NCBI GenBank assembly: GCA_038254525.1
Contig: JBBSGC010000032.1
Coordinates: 1 to 16,399 of the forward strand
Length of the DNA: 16,399 bases
DNA from: JBBSGC01 sp038254525
GTDB lineage: Bacteria > Actinomycetota > Actinomycetes > Propionibacteriales > Nocardioidaceae
Direction: 5' to 3'
Position numbers and translations under genes: made by a program. Within the stretch, counting starts at the first letter, position 1; the number at the start of each line of letters is the position of its first letter. Below the pieces are notes generated by a model, which saw only the letters and a program-made list of their open reading frames with translations, made no database searches and was not told where the DNA came from. Shown one piece after another: positions 7,601-14,471 of the stretch.

Positions 7601-8544
7601 CGCATGCGTTCGACTGCATCCGTGGCGTCGCGGATCTCGCGCTCACCGGAACAGAACACCAAGATGTCGCCGGCGCCTTCGGTGGCGAGCTCGCGCACCG
7701 CCTCGCAGATTGCCTGCTCCTGATCACGTTCTCGGTCCGGTCGGTCGGGGTCGACCAGCGGCCGGTAGCGGAGCTCGACCGGGTATGTGCGCCCAGAGAC
7801 CTCGAGGACGGGTGCATCGTCGAAGGCGGCGGCGAAGCGGCCAGGGTCGATGGTCGCCGAGGTGATGATCAGCTTCAGGTCCGGGCGCCTCGGCAGCAGC
7901 GTCCGGAGGTAGCCGAGGGCGAAGTCCACGTTGAGGCTGCGCTCGTGCGCCTCGTCGATGATCAGCGTGTCGTAGGCGAGCAGCAGCTTGTCGCGCTGCA
8001 TCTCGTTGAGCAGGATGCCGTCGGTCATGACCTTGACCAGCGTCCGTGGGCCGACCGAGTCGGTGAACCGCACCTGATAGCCAATCGTGTCACCGACCTG
8101 GCCGCCCACCTCCTCGGCGATCCGGTCCGCCACGGTGCGCGCGGCCAACCGTCGCGGTTGGGTGTGCCCGATCATGCCGCGCATACCGCGGCCGGCCGCG
8201 AGGCAGATCTTCGGCAGCTGGGTGGTCTTGCCCGATCCGGTCTCCCCGGCGAGCACGACCACCTGGGAGGTCGAAATCACCTCGGTGATCTCTTCGCGGC
8301 GGGCGCTGACCGGCAGCTCCTCGGGGAAGTTCAGCCGGGGGACACCGGCCCGCCGGCTGTCCAGGCGCTGCTCGCACTGCGTGATCGCCGTGGCGATCGC
8401 CTCGAGAGCCGCGCGTCGCCGAGCCGGCTGGCGGATCTTGGTGGCGCCGTCCAGCCGTCGGCGCAGCTGCGCCTCGTCACGAAGCGAGACCTGCTGCAGG
8501 CGGGCGTGCAGATCGGCCGGGGTGAGCAGGGCGGCGTCGGACAT
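4621..8544 (-). CDS. hrpA: ATP-dependent RNA helicase HrpA (DEAH box)
   Basis: A 1307-residue protein, close to E. coli HrpA (about 1300). Motifs in order: Walker A GETGSGKT at 100-107, TQPRRLAART near 128, DEAH at 197-200, SAT at 229-231, VFCSGEREI near 296, the ATNVAETSLTVPG motif near 348, and QRAGRCGRT at 396-404. HA2 and OB regions follow, then a long C-terminal part of DUF3418 type ending near RIRAALAALPAGP. HrpA unwinds RNA with ATP and is linked in E. coli to mRNA processing and ribosome rescue. The start ATG at 8544 gives a normal N-terminus; the Shine-Dalgarno is weak (GACGGGCG). The frame is uninterrupted over 3.9 kb, a useful internal check on sequence accuracy. The GPP34 gene lies 24 bases upstream on the same strand and may be co-transcribed. 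Confidence 0.97.
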   Translation of the reverse strand: MSDAALLTPADLHARLQQVSLRDEAQLRRRLDGATKIRQPARRRAALEAIATAITQCEQRLDSRRAGVPRLNFPEELPVSARREEITEVISTSQVVVLAGETGSGKTTQLPKICLAAGRGMRGMIGHTQPRRLAARTVADRIAEEVGGQVGDTIGYQVRFTDSVGPRTLVKVMTDGILLNEMQRDKLLLAYDTLIIDEAHERSLNVDFALGYLRTLLPRRPDLKLIITSATIDPGRFAAAFDDAPVLEVSGRTYPVELRYRPLVDPDRPDRERDQEQAICEAVRELATEGAGDILVFCSGEREIRDATDAVERMRLRDTEVLPLYARLSTAEQHRVFSAHPGRRVVLATNVAETSLTVPGIRYVVDTGLARISRYSQRLKVQRLPIEAISQASADQRAGRCGRTSDGICVRLFSEEDYVSRPRFTEPEILRTSLASVILSMVALDLGEVAAFPFIDPPDARSVRDGIDLLVELGALERRGSDQQPGNRDGSLRLTPVGRQLAALPLDPRLARMVVEAAGNGALREVLVVVAGLSIQDPRERPADRRQAADAKHARFADADSDFVAYLNLWRYLREQRTALSSSAFRRLCRDEFLHYLRIREWQDVHLQLRQACRDLGLVVDDSPAGRDAVSQSLLAGLLSHLGLRDTESRDYLGARGARFAIFPGSALFKKPPQWVMAAELVETSRLWGREVARIDPAWAEPLAAHLVKRSYSGPHWERKRAAVVAYEKVTLYGVPLVADRRVTYGRIDPAVSRDLFIRHALVEGDWDTRHRFFAANRALLDEVESLEERVRRRDIRVDDETLFDFYDERIGAEVVSGRHFDTWWKEMSRDSPDLLNFEHSLLVRAEAGPVAVEDYPDVWQQGEVQLPLSYVFEPGRPDDGVRVDVPLAQLSSVRTADFWWHVPGQREELVTALIKTLPKNWRRQFVPAPDHARAVLPELRTDEPFVDAVADALRRRTGVVVPTDAFDLTRVPDHLRLTFRVVDDDAVVATGKDLDTLRDELRPRMRSALARAAAGIERDGLTAWTLGTLPQVVEETQGAQTVRGFPALVDEGSSAGVRVFENAVQQAHAMRRGTRRLLSLTLPPPVVSIVKRLDNRTKLTLATSPYAGVPQLLDDCVIAAIDALQERHGAPVWDEASFTRLRDAVRRDLPAAAMDAVQGAAAVLELAGGVRQSIDALPAPSLTPAAEDLRAQLSWLVHDGFVSETGADQLPQLPRYLRAMRRRLERLPDDRGRDTQNMLSVQQLEDVYDALVRELPEHRLDDPDVRAVRWAIEELRVSLFAQTLGTTGPVSAKRIRAALAALPAGP

Positions 8545-8568
8545 GACGCCCGTCAGCGTAGGCGAGGC

Positions 8569-9258
8569 TTAGCTGCTGCTGACGGTGCTGGCGGCGCCGG
8601 CGGCCGCCACCGCCGCGGCCACGCTCGCGTGCACCGCCTCGATCGACTTGCGCACTGCCTGCGAGGCCCACGACGCGGAGGCGATCGTCTTCGCCCGGCT
8701 CTTCAGCTCCTGCTTGCTGATCGCGGCGTCCTGCGGGGCGACCACCTTGGTCACCGCGTCGACTGCGGAGAGCAAGGCGATCAGCGCGCTCGTCCGGTCA
8801 TCCGCACCGACGCCGTGGACGAGCGCGTCGTAGATCTGGCCCTGGGTGTGCCGTTCCTGCGCGCTGTCGACCGCCGGCCACCGCGTTCTCGGGAACAGCC
8901 CGAGCACCTTGTCCTCCTCGGCCCGCACGATGCCACGCTGCGCCAGCCGGTCGTAAAGGGTGCGGCGCAGGCCCTTGGTGAGCGACTGCACCGCGTCCTG
9001 CGGCCGCTTGCCCACCTTGCGCTGCAAACGGGTCAGCGCCTCGTCGAGGACGGCGTCGCCGGAGGCCCCGGACCCGCGCAGCACCAGGCGCCCGCGCTTG
9101 ACGTCGTCCTCGGCCTCCGCCACGGCGACGGCCCCCGCCATCGCCAGCTCGAGCAGCACCGCACCGGCGAGGCCGTGGTCGAGCGCCGTGCCGTCGACCT
9201 GCAGCTTGCCGGTGTCGTCGTCGGTCAACAGCAGCAGCAGGTCCTCGGCGATCAACAT
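8569..9258 (-). CDS. GPP34 (Golgi phosphoprotein 3-like) domain protein
   Basis: A 229-residue, mostly helical protein matching the GPP34 family: it starts MLIAEDLLLLLTDDDTGK and continues with a glycine/leucine-rich helix (LAGAVLLELAMAGAV). It has no signal peptide and ends in an Ala/Val-rich helix plus SSS. Eukaryotic GOLPH3 binds PI4P; bacterial members, frequent in actinobacteria, have no established role. The ATG at 9258 was chosen because homology begins there; the frame is open to 9390, but that extension is unlike the family. There is no Shine-Dalgarno. A TATCGT hexamer 7 bases before the ATG suggests a leaderless transcript. It lies just upstream of hrpA on the same strand (24-base gap), a plausible operon. 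Confidence 0.9.
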   Translation of the reverse strand: MLIAEDLLLLLTDDDTGKLQVDGTALDHGLAGAVLLELAMAGAVAVAEAEDDVKRGRLVLRGSGASGDAVLDEALTRLQRKVGKRPQDAVQSLTKGLRRTLYDRLAQRGIVRAEEDKVLGLFPRTRWPAVDSAQERHTQGQIYDALVHGVGADDRTSALIALLSAVDAVTKVVAPQDAAISKQELKSRAKTIASASWASQAVRKSIEAVHASVAAAVAAAGAASTVSSS

Positions 9259-9265
9259 GGCGACG

Positions 9266-9271
9266 ACGATA
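9266..9271 (-). promoter_or_regulatory. Possible -10 element of a leaderless GPP34 transcript
   Basis: Read on the minus strand, TATCGT (fits TANNNT) ends 7 bases before the GPP34 ATG, which would place the transcription start at or next to the A of the start codon. The absence of a Shine-Dalgarno fits. No -35 box at the right spacing was found, so this is tentative. Confidence 0.35.
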
Positions 9272-9307
9272 GGCGTGGCCGAGGTCAGGCGAGCTGCCGA
9301 GTGCGGC

Positions 9308-10199
9308 TCAGCAGGCGCGGTAGGCGGATCCCGGCGAGCCCGGCCGGCGGAGCAGCCGGTCGCGGAGCACAATCGACCAACGCCGCCCATGGTCGCGGCA
9401 CGCGTGCCGGAAGGCAGCTCGGCCGTTGTCGGTGTACTCCACTTCGATCACGTGGTTGCCGTAGGCACGGCGGTAGGAGCCGCACTCGTGCCACACCGCG
9501 CACTCCTCGCTGACCGCGAAGTCGAACCCGATCCTCAGTCGGTGAGCCCTGGTGAGTCCGGCCAGGTTCTTCTGGGCGATGGCGAGGCCGTGCGAGTGAG
9601 CACGCCCGGCGAGCAGCCGGGCCAGCGCCAGGTTGTCGTCCCGGCTGAGCAGGTGGCGCGAGCGGCTGAACGAGTCGAGGTTGTCCGGCTCGACCGCGTC
9701 GAACCGTCGGCCGCGCAGCCGGACAACCACCGCCCGACGACCCCCGTGATGGCGTGCCGCCGCTGCGGTGTCGAGGTGTCGAGCAGCACCTCGCCCGGAC
9801 AGCCGGGATCGTGCACCAGGGCACCGGAACGCGCGTGCAGCAGCCGCCGCGCATGGTGCCGGCGCCACCACGGCAGCTGCCCGGGTTGGGTCTGGAAGGC
9901 GTTGACGTAGCAGATGTCGTACGCGGAGGGCGCCGGCGTCTCGGTCCGGTCCCGGGTGGTCACGGTGACGCCGGCGGGCAGGTGGTGGGCCCCGCCGAGC
10001 TGGTAGTCGACCTTGACGTTGACCGGTGGCGGGGCCCCCCGGTGCCCGGCTCCCGCCACCGGATGCGGGACGGCGGCGGTGCTGGCGGCCAGCGGTGCTG
10101 GTGCGGTCGGGCCGGCGGCGGTCGTGGCTGCGCAGCCCGCGAGCGCGACGCCGATGAGCACGTTGACACCAGCGGCTGCATGTGCCCATCGTGGCTCAT
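9308..10199 (-). pseudogene. GH114-type polygalactosaminidase-like lipoprotein, frameshifted
   Basis: Two frames together give one GH114-like protein of about 280 residues. The first part has a hydrophobic stretch AAAGVNVLIGVALAGCAA with a lipobox (LAGC, Cys codon 10132-10134), then VDYQLGGAHHLPAGVTVTTR, SAYDICYVNAFQTQPG and GVVGRWLSGCAADG. The second part, in the next frame, has RFDAVEPDNLDSFSR, LARLLAGRAHSHGLAIAQKN and IGFDFAVSEECAVWHECG. Restoring one T in the TT at 9702-9703 joins them as GCAADGFDAVEPDN. The family founder hydrolyses alpha-1,4-polygalactosamine; a lipobox implies the outer face of the membrane. The start is also unclear: the ATG at 10199 is out of frame with the lipobox, and the only in-frame start, a GTG at 10161, would leave nine residues before the Cys. 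It begins 20 bases after the radical SAM stop. Confidence 0.72.
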
Positions 10200-10219
10200 G
10201 GCCGCGCCGCGCCGCTTGG

Positions 10220-11269
10220 TCAGAACAGCGTGTCGGCCGCGGCCGCGACCGGTGTGGGCACCGCGGGCAGGCTGCCCGCCGGGTAGGCGCCCTCGACGCT
10301 GCGGATCCCGGCTCCGTCGAGCCCGTGCCGCCGCAGCAGCGGGATGACGCGTGACTGCAGCCGCTCGGCGTACCACGCCGGGACGTAGGCGCCGCGGCCG
10401 TAGAGCTCCTCGTAGCGCCGGACGAGGTCAGGCCTGCTGCTGTGCAGCCAGCCGAAGAACCACTCCCGGGCGCCCGGACGCAGGTGCAGCGGCAGCACGG
10501 TGGCCCCGGTTGCGCCGGCAGCGGCCAGCCGGCCCAGTAACAAGTCGAGGGTGTCCGTGTCGTCGGTGAGCCACGGCAGGACCGGGGCGACCATGACCCC
10601 GCAGCCGAGGCCGGCGTCGGTGATCGCGCGCACCATGTCGAGGCGCGCACGTGGCGAGGGGGTGCCGGGCTCGAGCGCCTCGTGCAGTGCCTCGTCGCCG
10701 ACCGCGATCGAGACGCCGAGCCCAACCGGCACCTGCTGCGCCGCCCGCTCGAGCAGTGGCAGGTCGCGCCGAAGCAGCGTCCCCTTGGTCAACAACGAGA
10801 ACGGCGTGCCCGACTCCGCGAGCGCCGAGATGATCGCCGGCATCAGTCGGTAGCGGCCCTCGGCGCGCTGGTAGGGATCGGTGTTGGTGCCCAGCGCGAC
10901 CGGCTCGCGTGACCATGACCGGCGCGTGAGCTCCCGGCGCAGCACCTCGGCGACGTTGGTCTTGACCACGACCTCGTTGTCGAAGCCGGTGCCCGTGTCC
11001 AGCTCGAGCCAGGCGTGGCTGCCCCGGGCATAGCAATAGATGCACGCGTGGGTGCAGCCCCGGAACGGGTTGATGGTCCACCGGAACGGCATCCGCGAGG
11101 CGGCCGGCACCTTGCTGAGCGCCGACTTGGCCAGCACCTCGTGGAACGTCACACCGGCGAAGTCGGGCGTGCGCACGCTTCGGACGAGTCCGTCGATCTG
11201 GCCGAGCCCCGGCAGCGTGGCCCCCGAGGCGTCCGCCACAGTGCTGAGCTGTTGGGTGTCCCACCGCAT
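10220..11269 (-). CDS. Rv2578c-like radical SAM protein
   Basis: A 349-residue protein beginning MRWDTQQLS, the typical N-terminus of the actinobacterial Rv2578c family. The [4Fe-4S]/SAM motif CxxxCxxC is C72-T-H-A-C76-I-Y-C79, inside INPFRGCTHACIYCYARGSH. Further family marks are VALGTNTDPYQRAEGRYRLM, FSLLTKGTLLRRD and the VSIAVGDEALHEALEPGTPS stretch, which resembles SPL-like (spore photoproduct lyase-like) radical SAM proteins. The reaction is not established. The ATG at 11269 was chosen because family homology starts there; the frame continues another 116 codons upstream, antisense to the next gene. No clear Shine-Dalgarno. It diverges from the molybdenum hydroxylase gene with a 114-base gap that contains a CACGTG site at 11285-11290. 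Confidence 0.93.
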   Translation of the reverse strand: MRWDTQQLSTVADASGATLPGLGQIDGLVRSVRTPDFAGVTFHEVLAKSALSKVPAASRMPFRWTINPFRGCTHACIYCYARGSHAWLELDTGTGFDNEVVVKTNVAEVLRRELTRRSWSREPVALGTNTDPYQRAEGRYRLMPAIISALAESGTPFSLLTKGTLLRRDLPLLERAAQQVPVGLGVSIAVGDEALHEALEPGTPSPRARLDMVRAITDAGLGCGVMVAPVLPWLTDDTDTLDLLLGRLAAAGATGATVLPLHLRPGAREWFFGWLHSSRPDLVRRYEELYGRGAYVPAWYAERLQSRVIPLLRRHGLDGAGIRSVEGAYPAGSLPAVPTPVAAAADTLF

Positions 11270-11349
11270 GCGGTCATTCGAACACACGTGCGAAGCCAGC
11301 ACAAGCCGCCGCGTGCGTGCGCCGGCCACGCACTCAGCTGCCGCTTTGC

Positions 11350-11376
11350 TTGCGGACCCCCTCGTCGGCGTAGGGT
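11350..11376 (+). promoter_or_regulatory. Possible promoter of the molybdenum hydroxylase operon
   Basis: TTGCGG (11350-11355) and TAGGGT (11371-11376) could be -35 and -10 boxes with a 15-base spacer, slightly short. The -10 ends 7 bases before the GTG start at 11384, which would give a leaderless mRNA. No good Shine-Dalgarno competes with this reading. Tentative. Confidence 0.35.
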
Positions 11377-11383
11377 CTGCGGC

Positions 11384-13747
11384 GTGCCTGGATCCCTGCT
11401 CGGAACCGCCGTCCGCCGAGTGGAGGACCCGGACCTCGTCCGCGGGCGTGGCACTTTCGTCGACAATCTGCCCGCGACGGACGCGTTGCACCTGGCCTTT
11501 GTGCGCTCGCCCTATGCACACGCCCGAATTATCTCGGTCGACTCGACCGAAGCGCTTGCCGCGCCCGGAGTCGTGACCGTGTGCAGCGCCGAGGACCTTG
11601 ACCTGGCGGCCTACCACACGTTCTTTGTGCTCAACGACGCATGTGCGCGTCCGCCCCTGGCTCGGGGCAAGGTGCGCTTCGTCGGCGACCCGGTCGCCGT
11701 TGTGGTGGCCGAGAGCTGGGCGGCCGCGGTGGACGCTCTCGAGCTGGTCGATGTCGACTACGAGCCGCTTGACGCGGTGGCCGACCCGGAGGCGGCTCTA
11801 CTGCCAGGTGCCCCCCTGCAGTTCGAGGAGCTCGGGACCAACCTCGCGGCCGGCGCCCGCGAGCCCGACGGCAGCGACCCGCTAGACGATGCCGAGGTCG
11901 TCGTGCGGGCCCGGATCGAGAACCAGCGGCTGGCGGTGGCGCCGATCGAGGGCAACGCGGTGCTGGTCGAGCCCGGCGACCGCGAGTTCGACCTCGTCAT
12001 GCACCTGTCGACCCAGATGCCGCACGGCGCCAAGGCCCAGCTGGTCGAGCTGTTCGGACTGCAGCCCGACGCCGTACGCGTGGTCGCCCCGCATGTCGGC
12101 GGCGCCTTCGGAGGCAAGGCCGGGTTGCCGGTCGAGCACGTGGTCGCCGTGGCGCTGGCCAGGCGGCTGGGCCGCCCGACCCGCTGGACCGAGACCCGGT
12201 CCGAGGCCCAGCTGTCGATGCACGGCCGCGGCCAGGTGCAGTATGCCGAGCTGGGGCTGCGTCGCGACGGCACGGTCACCGGCCTGCGGCTGCGGGTCGT
12301 CGGCGACGCCGGTGCCTACGCCGGTTTCGGTGGCATGCTCGCGATGGGACCGTCCTACTCGATGGCCCAGGGCGTCTATCGCATTCCCCGGCTCGGCTAC
12401 GACGTCGCGGTCGCGCTGACCAACACCACGCCGATGGGCGCCTTCCGGGGAGCCGGCCGACCCGAGGCGGCCGCCCTGCTCGAGCGGATGATGGACCTGG
12501 CGGCGGCTGAGCTCGACCTGGACCCGGTTGAGATCCGGCGGCGCAACTTCCTCCAGCCGGCGGACTTCCCGTACCCGACGCTCACCGGGCAGACCTATGA
12601 CGTCGGTGACTACGACCGTGCGCTGCAGGAGGCGCTGCGGATCGCCGACCTGGATGCTCTGCGCGCTGAACAGGCGGCCCGGCGCGAGCGCGGAGACGTG
12701 CGGCAGCTCGGCATCGGGCTGGCCAGCTATGTCGAGATCACCGGTGGTGGCAGCGGAGAGTTCGGCGGTGTGGAGATGGCCGCCGACGGGACGGCGACGA
12801 TCCGGGTCGGCACCTCGGCGCACGGACAGGGCCACGCCACGTCGTTCGCGATGATCGTGGCCGACAAGCTGGGCATCGACATGGCCTCGGTGCGCTTCGT
12901 GCAGTCCGACACCGCAGCCGTACCCCGCGGTCAGGGCACCGGCGGCTCGCGGTCGCTGCAGCTCGGCGGCAGTGCGGTCGCCGGCGCAGCCGACGACCTG
13001 GTGGACCTCGGCCGGGAAGCGGCTGCCACGCTGCTGGAGGCCGCGGTCGACGACGTGGTGCTCGGCGCAGACGGCACCTTCCAGGTCACCGGTGTGCCGT
13101 CGGTGTCGGTGAGCTGGTCGCAAGTCGCGGCGCGGGCCGCCGACGACGGGGGGCAGCTGGCGACCGAGCTCGACTTCGAGGCCAAGGGCGCGACCTTCCC
13201 CTTCGGTACGCATGTGTCGGTTGTCGAGGTCGACACCGAGACCGGCCTGGTCACCCCGCTGCGCCACATCGCGGTCGACGACTGCGGTCGGGTCCTGAAC
13301 CCGCTGCTCGTGGCCGGGCAGCAGCACGGCGGCACCGCCCAGGGCATCGCGCAGGCGCTGTGGGAGAGCTTCATCTACGAGGCCGACGGGACCCCGTTGA
13401 CGTCGACGTTCGCCGACTACAGCCTTCCGACGGCAGTGGAGGTGCCCGCACTCGAGGTGAGTAACACCGAAACGCCCACCCCGCTCAACCCACTGGGCGC
13501 GAAGGGGATCGGCGAGTCGTCCTCGATCGGGTCGACACCTGCCGTGCAGAACGCGGTCGTCGACGCGTTGAGCCATCTCGGGGTGCGGCACGTGGACATG
13601 CCGTGCACGCCGGCCCGCGTGTGGCAGGCCATGGCGCAGGCCGCGGCCGGCGACACCGACCCCTGGCGCGAACCACCGGAGGTCTTCGCCGACCTGCCCG
13701 TACGCGGTGACTCGGCGCGGCCGGACGCGGCCGGCGCAGAGATCTGA
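11384..13747 (+). CDS. Xanthine dehydrogenase/CoxL-family molybdopterin-binding subunit (form II type)
   Basis: A 787-residue large subunit of a molybdenum hydroxylase, which hydroxylates heterocycles or aldehydes (or oxidises CO in form I). The GTG at 11384 gives the standard N-terminus, PGSLLGTAVRRVEDPDLVRG. Visible motifs are VGGAFGGKAG at about 238-247 (Mo-cofactor side), the active-site loop AFRGAGR at 353-359, and the C-terminal GAKGIGESSSIGSTPAVQNA with the presumed catalytic Glu at 711. AFRGAGR fits the form II-like pattern AYRGAGR and not the CO-oxidising AYxCSFR, so CO is an unlikely substrate; the real one is unknown. The FeS (CoxS) and FAD (CoxM) subunits expected beside it are absent: a divergent radical SAM gene lies upstream and an MBL-fold gene 19 bases downstream. 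The frame is intact. Confidence 0.93.
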   Translation: MPGSLLGTAVRRVEDPDLVRGRGTFVDNLPATDALHLAFVRSPYAHARIISVDSTEALAAPGVVTVCSAEDLDLAAYHTFFVLNDACARPPLARGKVRFVGDPVAVVVAESWAAAVDALELVDVDYEPLDAVADPEAALLPGAPLQFEELGTNLAAGAREPDGSDPLDDAEVVVRARIENQRLAVAPIEGNAVLVEPGDREFDLVMHLSTQMPHGAKAQLVELFGLQPDAVRVVAPHVGGAFGGKAGLPVEHVVAVALARRLGRPTRWTETRSEAQLSMHGRGQVQYAELGLRRDGTVTGLRLRVVGDAGAYAGFGGMLAMGPSYSMAQGVYRIPRLGYDVAVALTNTTPMGAFRGAGRPEAAALLERMMDLAAAELDLDPVEIRRRNFLQPADFPYPTLTGQTYDVGDYDRALQEALRIADLDALRAEQAARRERGDVRQLGIGLASYVEITGGGSGEFGGVEMAADGTATIRVGTSAHGQGHATSFAMIVADKLGIDMASVRFVQSDTAAVPRGQGTGGSRSLQLGGSAVAGAADDLVDLGREAAATLLEAAVDDVVLGADGTFQVTGVPSVSVSWSQVAARAADDGGQLATELDFEAKGATFPFGTHVSVVEVDTETGLVTPLRHIAVDDCGRVLNPLLVAGQQHGGTAQGIAQALWESFIYEADGTPLTSTFADYSLPTAVEVPALEVSNTETPTPLNPLGAKGIGESSSIGSTPAVQNAVVDALSHLGVRHVDMPCTPARVWQAMAQAAAGDTDPWREPPEVFADLPVRGDSARPDAAGAEI

Positions 13748-13750
13748 GCG

Positions 13751-13757
13751 AGGAGGT
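13751..13757 (+). promoter_or_regulatory. Shine-Dalgarno sequence of the MBL-fold gene
   Basis: AGGAGGT lies 9 bases before the ATG at 13767 and only 3 bases after the CoxL-like stop. It fixes the downstream start and supports one transcript for the two genes. Confidence 0.8.
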
Positions 13758-13766
13758 GCCACGCCG

Positions 13767-14408
13767 ATGGAGCTGACCAAGTTCTCGCATGCGTGCGTGC
13801 GGCTCGAGGACGGTGATCGGCGCCTGGTCATCGACCCCGGGTCGTTCTCCGAGGTCGAGGAGGCGCTGGCGGGGGTGCACGCCGTGCTGATCACCCACGA
13901 GCATGCAGATCACGTCGACGTCGACGCACTGAGCGCCGCCGCCGCCCGGGACTCCGCCCTGCGGGTGTGGGCGCCGCCGGCGGTGTGCGACCTCCTGCCC
14001 GCTCTCGGCGACCGGGTGACCAGTCTCGAGCCGGGTGCGCAGCTCGAGGTGGCCGGCTTCGAGGTGCGCACGCTGGGCGGTCAGCACGCGCTGATCCACT
14101 CCTCGGTGCCGGTGGTCCCCAACATCGGCTTCGTGGTCGACGGCGCGCTCTATCACCCAGGCGACGCGTTCGTGGTGCCGCCGGTCGAGGTGTCGACAGT
14201 GCTCGTGCCGGTGCACGCCCCGTGGTCGAAGGTCGGCGAGGTGCTGGACTTCCTGATCGCGACCCGCGCGGCCCACGCCTACAACATCCACGACGGGCTG
14301 CTCAACCAGAGCGGGCTGCGGCTGGTCGCCGGTCACCTGCACCGGGTGGGTGAGGCCTACGGCGCCGAGTATCGGACGCTGTCGCCCCGCGAGACCGTCC
14401 CGCTGTGA
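13767..14408 (+). CDS. MBL-fold metallo-hydrolase (UPF0173/YtkL-like)
   Basis: A 213-residue metallo-beta-lactamase-fold protein. The metal-binding motif THEHADH sits at residues 43-49 (H44, H46, D48, H49). Later probable ligands are in GGQHALIH, YHPGDAF (Asp) and YNIHDGLLN (His). It begins MELTKFSHACVRLEDGDRRL, with no signal peptide, so it is cytoplasmic. The short MBL fold without extra domains resembles UPF0173-type hydrolases, whose natural substrates are poorly known. The start is set by the strong Shine-Dalgarno at 13751-13757. A 19-base gap after the molybdenum hydroxylase gene suggests an operon, so a role in the same catabolic step (opening or hydrolysing an oxidised product) is possible but unproven. 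Confidence 0.9.
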   Translation: MELTKFSHACVRLEDGDRRLVIDPGSFSEVEEALAGVHAVLITHEHADHVDVDALSAAAARDSALRVWAPPAVCDLLPALGDRVTSLEPGAQLEVAGFEVRTLGGQHALIHSSVPVVPNIGFVVDGALYHPGDAFVVPPVEVSTVLVPVHAPWSKVGEVLDFLIATRAAHAYNIHDGLLNQSGLRLVAGHLHRVGEAYGAEYRTLSPRETVPL

Positions 14409-14422
14409 CGCACGTCCTCGCT

Positions 14423-14449
14423 GCCCCCCGGCTAGCGCTCCCGGGCGGC
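14423..14449. terminator. GC-rich hairpin between convergent genes
   Basis: GCCCCCCGG (14423-14431) pairs with CCGGGCGGC (14441-14449), 8 of 9 positions, around a 9-base loop. It sits between the MBL gene stop and the GST gene stop, where a bidirectional terminator is expected. There is no T-run, so it would be a weak or non-canonical terminator. Confidence 0.4.
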
Positions 14450-14471
14450 GTGACGGGTGCCCGGGCCCGCC

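Noticed and set aside
7399..9513. 704-codon plus-strand open frame antisense to hrpA and GPP34
   Set aside because: Rich in His, Arg, Gly and Asp with no recognisable domain. Both genes beneath it have clear motifs, so it is a shadow frame.
10725..11269. Upstream part of the minus-strand frame that contains the GH114 first half
   Set aside because: It runs in a shadow frame through the radical SAM gene. The GH114 signal begins only after that gene's stop at 10220.
11384..13747. Aerobic CO dehydrogenase large subunit (form I CoxL)
   Set aside because: The active-site loop is AFRGAGR, not AYxCSFR, and coxM and coxS are absent, so CO oxidation is not supported.
11882..13894. 670-codon minus-strand open frame antisense to the CoxL-like gene
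   Set aside because: Low-complexity translation without domains, opposite a gene with conserved active-site motifs.
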